This document shows positions 60,622 to 64,000 of a DNA stretch of 64,000 nt, piece after piece (positions within the stretch are counted from its first letter, which is position 1; every line of letters starts with the position of its first letter). The notes below the pieces were generated by a model that saw only the letters and a program-made list of their open reading frames with translations, was not told the DNA's origin and made no database searches. Origin of the DNA: Actinoplanes sp. TBRC 11911 (GTDB taxonomy: Bacteria > Actinomycetota > Actinomycetes > Mycobacteriales > Micromonosporaceae); the NCBI RefSeq assembly GCF_012933445.1, contig NZ_JABBNC010000006.1, positions 124,001-188,000 on the forward strand. Reading direction: 5' to 3'. The position numbers and the translations under genes were made by a program.

Positions 60622-60703
60622 GGAAGGGGTGGGGCGGCCTGGATCGGGCCCTGGGCCGCCCTTCTCCCCCGTCTATTGTGGACTGTTCTTGCGCTTCGCC
60701 TTT

Positions 60704-60808
60704 CTGGCGCTTTGTGGGTTGGGCTTTCTTGCGCTCCGCGGGTTGGGCTTTCTTGCGCTCCGCGGGTTGGGCCTTTCTTGCGCTCCGCGGGTTGGGCTTT
60801 CTTGCGCT
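60704..60808. repeat. Tandem repeat, 24-bp unit, four to five copies
   Basis: CGCTCCGCGGGTTGGGCTTT recurs at 24-bp intervals (one unit with an extra C), ending just before the long perfect hairpin. It is non-coding. The repeat starts about 80 bp after the araA stop. Confidence 0.85.
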
Positions 60809-60812
60809 TGAC

Positions 60813-60890
60813 GGTGGGGGGACGAGGGTGCCCCATCACGGCTTGGTGGAGCGCTTTTATGCCGTGATGGGGCACCCTCGTCCCCCCACC
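60813..60890. repeat. Perfect 30-bp inverted repeat with 18-nt loop
   Basis: Positions 60813-60842 and 60861-60890 are exact complements over 30 bp (the arms start GGTGGGGGGACGAGGG and end CCTCGTCCCCCCACC); the loop is 60843-60860. It sits 192 bp after araA. It is much longer than a usual terminator stem, so it may be a terminator, a structured RNA or the relic of a mobile element. No other part of the window contains it. Confidence 0.85.
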
Positions 60891-60899
60891 TCGCGTGGT

Positions 60900-61584
60900 G
60901 TCACGCGCCGGCTGGGCGTTGGCTTACTGGCCTCTGGTTGCACGGCTGGGCTTCCCGGCTCCCCTTGCGCTGAGTGATCCGGCTGCCGCGCTGTGGTCGC
61001 CGTTTGCCTTTCGCTTTCAGCGGGCAGATCTGGGTGCCGGGTCAAGCGAGCGAACCGTGCCGCCTCACGCTCAGCACGTCACGCCTGGGCGTTGGGTCAC
61101 CCACCGATAGCTGCATGGCCGGCCTGGGCGTTCGCCACCGGCTCGGCGGTTCCTCACCCTGGCCTCGCCTGGCGGTCGCGCTCGGTCTGGTGTCCGCCGT
61201 GATGCAGACCGGCGGGCAGCTCAAGGACTACACCGCCTTCGGCCGGTCGGCACGCCGGCCAAGCGGACATGCCGGCCAGGCGGACACGCCGGCCAGGCGG
61301 ACGCCGCCCGCGGCGGCAAGCCCGGCGCAAGCTGATCGCCCCTACCCCCCACACCTACCGCAAGGTGGCCGACCAGCTGTCCCCGCTCGGCCTCCAGCGC
61401 CCCACGGGGTGCAAGCTGATCGCCGAGCTCACGCATGTAGCTGCTTTCAGCCCGCTGGGCGCAAGGTGATCGGCTGGCTCACGCACGTTGTCGGCTTTCA
61501 GGCCCCGCTGGGCGCAAGCTGATCCCTCAGCTCTCGCAGGTCGTCGGCTTTTAGCCCCGCTCGGCGCAAGTCGATCGCCTTGAC
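60900..61584. repeat. Repeat-rich stretch without a gene
   Basis: The stretch has no credible coding region. It contains short GGCCAGGCGGACACGCC repeats near 61265-61310. Four degenerate units of about 50 bp, recognisable by GCGCAAGCTGATC, begin near 61411, 61461, 61514 and 61565. It leads directly into copy E of the dispersed repeat. Confidence 0.65.
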
Positions 61585-61978
61585 GAGTAAGTCCTAACCG
61601 TGGTGGTAGGCGGTGAGTGACCTGGTCACGGTGTGGCCGTTGCGCGGTGTTGCCAGAGCTGAGGCTCTGTGGCGATTCGTTCGCGACCGGGCGTCCCGCT
61701 ATGTGGACACCGCGGTCACATGATGGATTTTTGTGAACCTTGGAGAGTTGCGCCCACATACGAGCCATAACTCTCCAAGGTTCACACTCGGCCGGAAAAA
61801 CCCGCCGAGCGAAAGCCTCGTTACGTGACAAACATACTCTCTACAATGGACGCCGGTCTCACATCGCGGACGGTGGGTCCATAATGCGGGCGTGGGTCTC
61901 ACCAAGCGGTCGCCCGTCTCACGGAATGGAAGCGTCGCGCGGCCGCGCGACGAGCCCGCCTGTCCAGCGGCCCAGCCG
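61585..61978 (+). repeat. Dispersed hairpin repeat, copy E, uninterrupted
   Basis: This 394-bp copy runs from GAGTAAGTCCTAACCG to CCTGTCCAGCGGCCCAGCCG and matches copy C over its full length, but without the inserted MITE, giving the empty site around CCGCTATGTG. Hairpin arms lie at 61738-61749 and 61769-61780, extended by GTGAA/TTCAC to 17 bp. It ends within about 8 bp of the point where the DUF1349 gene breaks off. Confidence 0.9.
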
Positions 61979-61986
61979 CTGTGCGC

Positions 61987-62325
61987 GACCGGAGTGACCG
62001 AAAGGTCGGAGAAGTCGCGGGTGTAGACCGTGCTTACCTGGACCTGGCCTGAGGTCACCTCGAGGCCGGCCTTGAGCCAGTTGCGTGCGTCTCCGCGCAC
62101 CATCATTCCGGCCTGGTCGAAGCGGGTGTCATGCGCGGCGTCGACGGTCGCCTCGGCGGTGAAGTCGCCCTCGACCGCCCGATGGTAGAAGTGGCCGTTG
62201 TCGGTGACCCAGCCGTAGAAGGTCTCCCGCCAGAAGTCGGTCCGCTCCCCCGTTACCGCGCGCAGCACACCGTCGGTGACCGACCAGTCTTGCGGCTCGT
62301 TGAGCCACTTCATCTCCGTCAGCAT
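61987..62325 (-). pseudogene. DUF1349 gene truncated at its 3' end
   Basis: From ATG 62325 the protein reads like a DUF1349 (concanavalin-like) domain: M-K-W-L-N-E-P-Q-D-W, D-F-W-R-E-T-F-Y-G-W, A-G-M-M-V-R-G-D-A-R-N-W-L-K-A-G-L-E and T-R-D-F-S-D-L-S-V-T-P. The match ends there, after ~113 of the usual ~180-200 residues, exactly where copy E of the dispersed repeat begins. The remaining frame translates repeat DNA. The gene therefore lacks its last strands and is probably non-functional. Its start is only 22 bp from the divergent HD-domain gene. Confidence 0.8.
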
Positions 62326-62347
62326 GTGGCGCAGCCTAGTTAGGTTG

Positions 62348-62893
62348 ATGCGCGTGCTGCCGCTGCCATCGCCCGTAGACGCCCTGTTGCTCGACGTGAA
62401 CGCTCCCGCACGCCTGCGGGCACACCTCACCCTCGTCCACGACGTGGCCGCCACGCTGACCGACTGGCTGCGGTCGACGCATCCAGCGGTGGAGTTCGAC
62501 CGTGCCGCGGTGCTGTTCGGTGCCGCCACCCACGACATCGGCAAGGTGGTGCACCCGTCGGAGCTGTCGGCCCCCGGGTCCGAGCATGAGCCGGCCGGCG
62601 AACGTCTGCTGCTGGCCGCCGGGGTCGAGCCGCGGTTGGCCCGGTTCGCCGCGACGCACGGGAGCTGGCACGCCCCCGGCATCACCACCGACGACATCCT
62701 GGTGAGCGTGGCCGACAAGGTCTGGAAGGCAAAACGGGTCGCCGACTTGGAGCAGTTGCTGGTGGGACGCGTGGCCGAGGCGTCGGCGGTGCCGCCTTGG
62801 CAGGCGTTCCTGGGCCTCGACGACGAGCTGACCCGCATCGCTGACTCGGCCGACGCGCGCCTGGCCTACCAGAACAGCCATTCCGTCGCATAG
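62348..62893 (+). CDS. HD-domain phosphohydrolase-like protein
   Basis: The 181-residue protein has a compact HD domain: H-L-T-L-V-H-D-V-A near residue 33 and T-H-D-I-G-K-V-V-H near residue 68, with a later H-G-S-W-H providing further metal-binding histidines. Cytosolic, with no partner domain. Only 22 bp separate its ATG from the divergent DUF1349 start, so both messages may be leaderless or nearly so. Confidence 0.82.
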   Translation: MRVLPLPSPVDALLLDVNAPARLRAHLTLVHDVAATLTDWLRSTHPAVEFDRAAVLFGAATHDIGKVVHPSELSAPGSEHEPAGERLLLAAGVEPRLARFAATHGSWHAPGITTDDILVSVADKVWKAKRVADLEQLLVGRVAEASAVPPWQAFLGLDDELTRIADSADARLAYQNSHSVA

Positions 62894-63029
62894 ACACGCC
62901 CTGGCCGTACCGCCGCTGGCTCTTGATGGTGAAGCTGGAATATCCGGTTCGGCGGACACCCGGGTGGGCGAACGGGTTGAATCCGGATTCAGCAGTGCTG
63001 ACCGGATCTGTTGCCCAACAGGAGTCTTC

Positions 63030-63263
63030 GTGCGCGCCTTGCCCATTCGCCGCCGCCGGCTTTTCGCCGGGTTCTTCGACGACCCCGCCTTGGCTGCGCC
63101 GGCCGCTGCCGGATCGGGCGACGATGGGCCGGCACTCGCAGGCGGTGCCACACCGGGCGGCGGGAACAACGTCGGCGGGCTCGGTGACGCAAGCCAGGCA
63201 AGTCGGGTCGGCGGCGCGTCGTGGGTGGCGGCTGCCGTGGCGTGGGCCGGGCGGCGGCCGTGA
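63030..63263 (+). CDS. Small Gly/Ala-rich protein, 77 aa, first gene of an adaptor operon
   Basis: GTG 63030 follows AGGAG with good spacing. The product starts R-A-L-P-I-R-R-R-R-L-F-A-G-F-F-D-D and continues with a Gly/Ala-rich stretch (A-P-A-A-A-G-S-G-D-D-G-P) and a weakly hydrophobic end. I do not recognise it. Its stop overlaps the ATG of the HlyD-like gene (TGATG), which argues that it is translated. It could be a small membrane-associated or exported peptide. Confidence 0.5.
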   Translation: MRALPIRRRRLFAGFFDDPALAAPAAAGSGDDGPALAGGATPGGGNNVGGLGDASQASRVGGASWVAAAVAWAGRRP

Positions 63264-64000
63264 TGAAGAAGTGGGTGGCGGGCGGGCTCGTCGTGGTGGC
63301 TGCCGGAGCCGGGGTGGCGGCGTGGGTGGTGCGCGATGAGAACGGGAAACCCGCCGCCGAGCCGGTCGCGACGGTTGCTGTTGGCACCGGGGCGGTGACC
63401 GCGGCGGTGGCTGCGACCGGGACCGTGCAGCCTGCGGCTATCCGCGCGCTGTCGTTCGCGGTTGATGCCACGGTGAAGTCGGTTGGTGTCCGGGCCGGGT
63501 CACGCGTGGCCAAGGGGGCTGTGCTGGCATTCGTCGACGATGCCGATGCCGTGGACTCGGTTGCCGAAGCCAAAGAGTCGCTGTCCGAAGCGGAGGATCG
63601 GCTCGCCGCGGCCAAATCGGCCGAGGCAAAGGCGGCTGCGGGAAAGACGGCTGCCGCCACGTCGGCTGCGGAGACTTCGATTGCCTCCACGTCGGCCGCA
63701 GCAAAGGCGGCGGCCGCGTCGGCTGCAGCAAAGGCGGCGGCCCCGTTGGCTGCAGCGAAGGCGGTGGCAGGTTTTTCGACTGCCACCGCGGCGACTGCCC
63801 ACGCTGCGTCCTCGGCCTCGGAGGCTGCGCCCAACCCCCCACTCTCGGTGTCCGGGACGACGTCAACGACGGTAATTGGTGCCGCCTCCGCCGCGGGTGG
63901 CACCGGCGGGCAGGGCGGTGGGGCCGAAGCGTCGGCTGCCGGGGACGCCACCTTTGTCGCGCAGACGCAGGTCAACCAGGCGCGGTACGCGCTGGCGGAG
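63263..64000 (+). CDS. HlyD/MacA-like efflux adaptor, partial, with an Ala-rich insertion
   Basis: The gene starts at ATG 63263 and runs off the window; 246 residues are visible. Residues ~5-22 form a membrane anchor. A biotinyl/lipoyl-like segment follows: A-V-A-A-T-G-T-V-Q-P-A-A-I-R-A-L-S-F, then V-G-V-R-A-G-S-R-V-A-K-G-A-V-L-A-F-V-D, as in periplasmic adaptor proteins of ABC exporters. A coiled coil begins near residue 105 (V-A-E-A-K-E-S-L-S-E-A-E-D-R-L). It contains an unusual Ala/Ser/Thr/Lys-rich stretch of about 60 residues. An ABC ATPase and permease would be expected beyond the window. Confidence 0.82.
   Translation, partial: MKKWVAGGLVVVAAGAGVAAWVVRDENGKPAAEPVATVAVGTGAVTAAVAATGTVQPAAIRALSFAVDATVKSVGVRAGSRVAKGAVLAFVDDADAVDSVAEAKESLSEAEDRLAAAKSAEAKAAAGKTAAATSAAETSIASTSAAAKAAAASAAAKAAAPLAAAKAVAGFSTATAATAHAASSASEAAPNPPLSVSGTTSTTVIGAASAAGGTGGQGGGAEASAAGDATFVAQTQVNQARYALAE

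Noticed and set aside
1..64000. tRNA, rRNA, riboswitch or replication origin
   Set aside because: No tRNA cloverleaf, rRNA segment, known riboswitch core or DnaA-box cluster was seen on reading both strands; weak candidates could be missed without a covariance search.

Overview
The window is high-GC DNA (strong G/C third-position bias, many GTG and TTG starts, ATGA stop/start overlaps) with a gene set typical of a filamentous actinomycete: snapalysin-type protease, sedolisin, RiPP clusters, lipoprotein sugar importers without their own ATPase, and an araBDA operon under LacI-type operators. A member of the Micromonosporaceae such as Actinoplanes is my best guess. That is inference from gene content and style; no rRNA or tRNA is present to test it.

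Layout. 1-900: tail of a possible acyltransferase and a TPR protein. 892-9442: a bidirectional RiPP locus. On the minus strand are a thiazole/oxazole-type precursor with cysteine at every third position, a fused RRE/E1-like/YcaO cyclodehydratase and a SagB-type dehydrogenase. On the plus strand, from the same intergenic region, are LanC, full-length LanB and a precursor with an FxLD leader box appended to an unusual ~100-residue N-terminal domain. 9516-15045: a phospholipase D-like enzyme and a 936-residue fusion of a catalase-like domain to an alpha-dioxygenase/cyclooxygenase-like heme peroxidase. 15121-24007: a mannoside-type uptake and hydrolysis operon (LacI regulator, ABC importer, clan GH-A hydrolase, GH38 mannosidase carrying an internal 36-bp minisatellite). 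25013-34554: GNAT, small hypothetical protein, DUF6282-like amidohydrolase, an SsuABC-like importer, VOC protein, sulfotransferase, GH1 glucosidase and a GGDEF protein. 35568-48526: gene fragments, GNAT, aldehyde dehydrogenase/TetR pair, hydrolases, YibE/F protein, MFS pump, sedolisin, ThpR, secreted small protein, serine hydrolase, SDR, thioesterase. 48766-56666: intradiol dioxygenase-like lipoprotein, two small immunity-like proteins, SRPBCC protein, STAND NTPase with WD40 repeats, snapalysin, FAD monooxygenase, AI-2E family protein. 56820-60621: araB-araD-araA. 61987-64000: truncated DUF1349 gene, HD-domain protein and the start of an efflux adaptor operon.

The large gene-free stretches (11.1-12.2, 24.0-25.0, 34.6-35.6, 50.6-51.4 and 60.6-62.0 kb) are not empty. 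Each holds a copy of one dispersed repeat family built around a long hairpin whose outer base pairs covary between copies. One copy carries a nested 462-bp MITE-like insertion with 17-bp perfect terminal inverted repeats and a 10-bp target duplication; a second, intact copy supplies the empty site. The repeat family lies beside several broken genes.

The strongest candidates for undescribed biology are the paired TOMM/lanthipeptide locus with its chimeric FxLD precursor, the catalase-dioxygenase fusion, and the hairpin repeat family with its nested MITE. All functions are read from sequence motifs only; no database search was possible.
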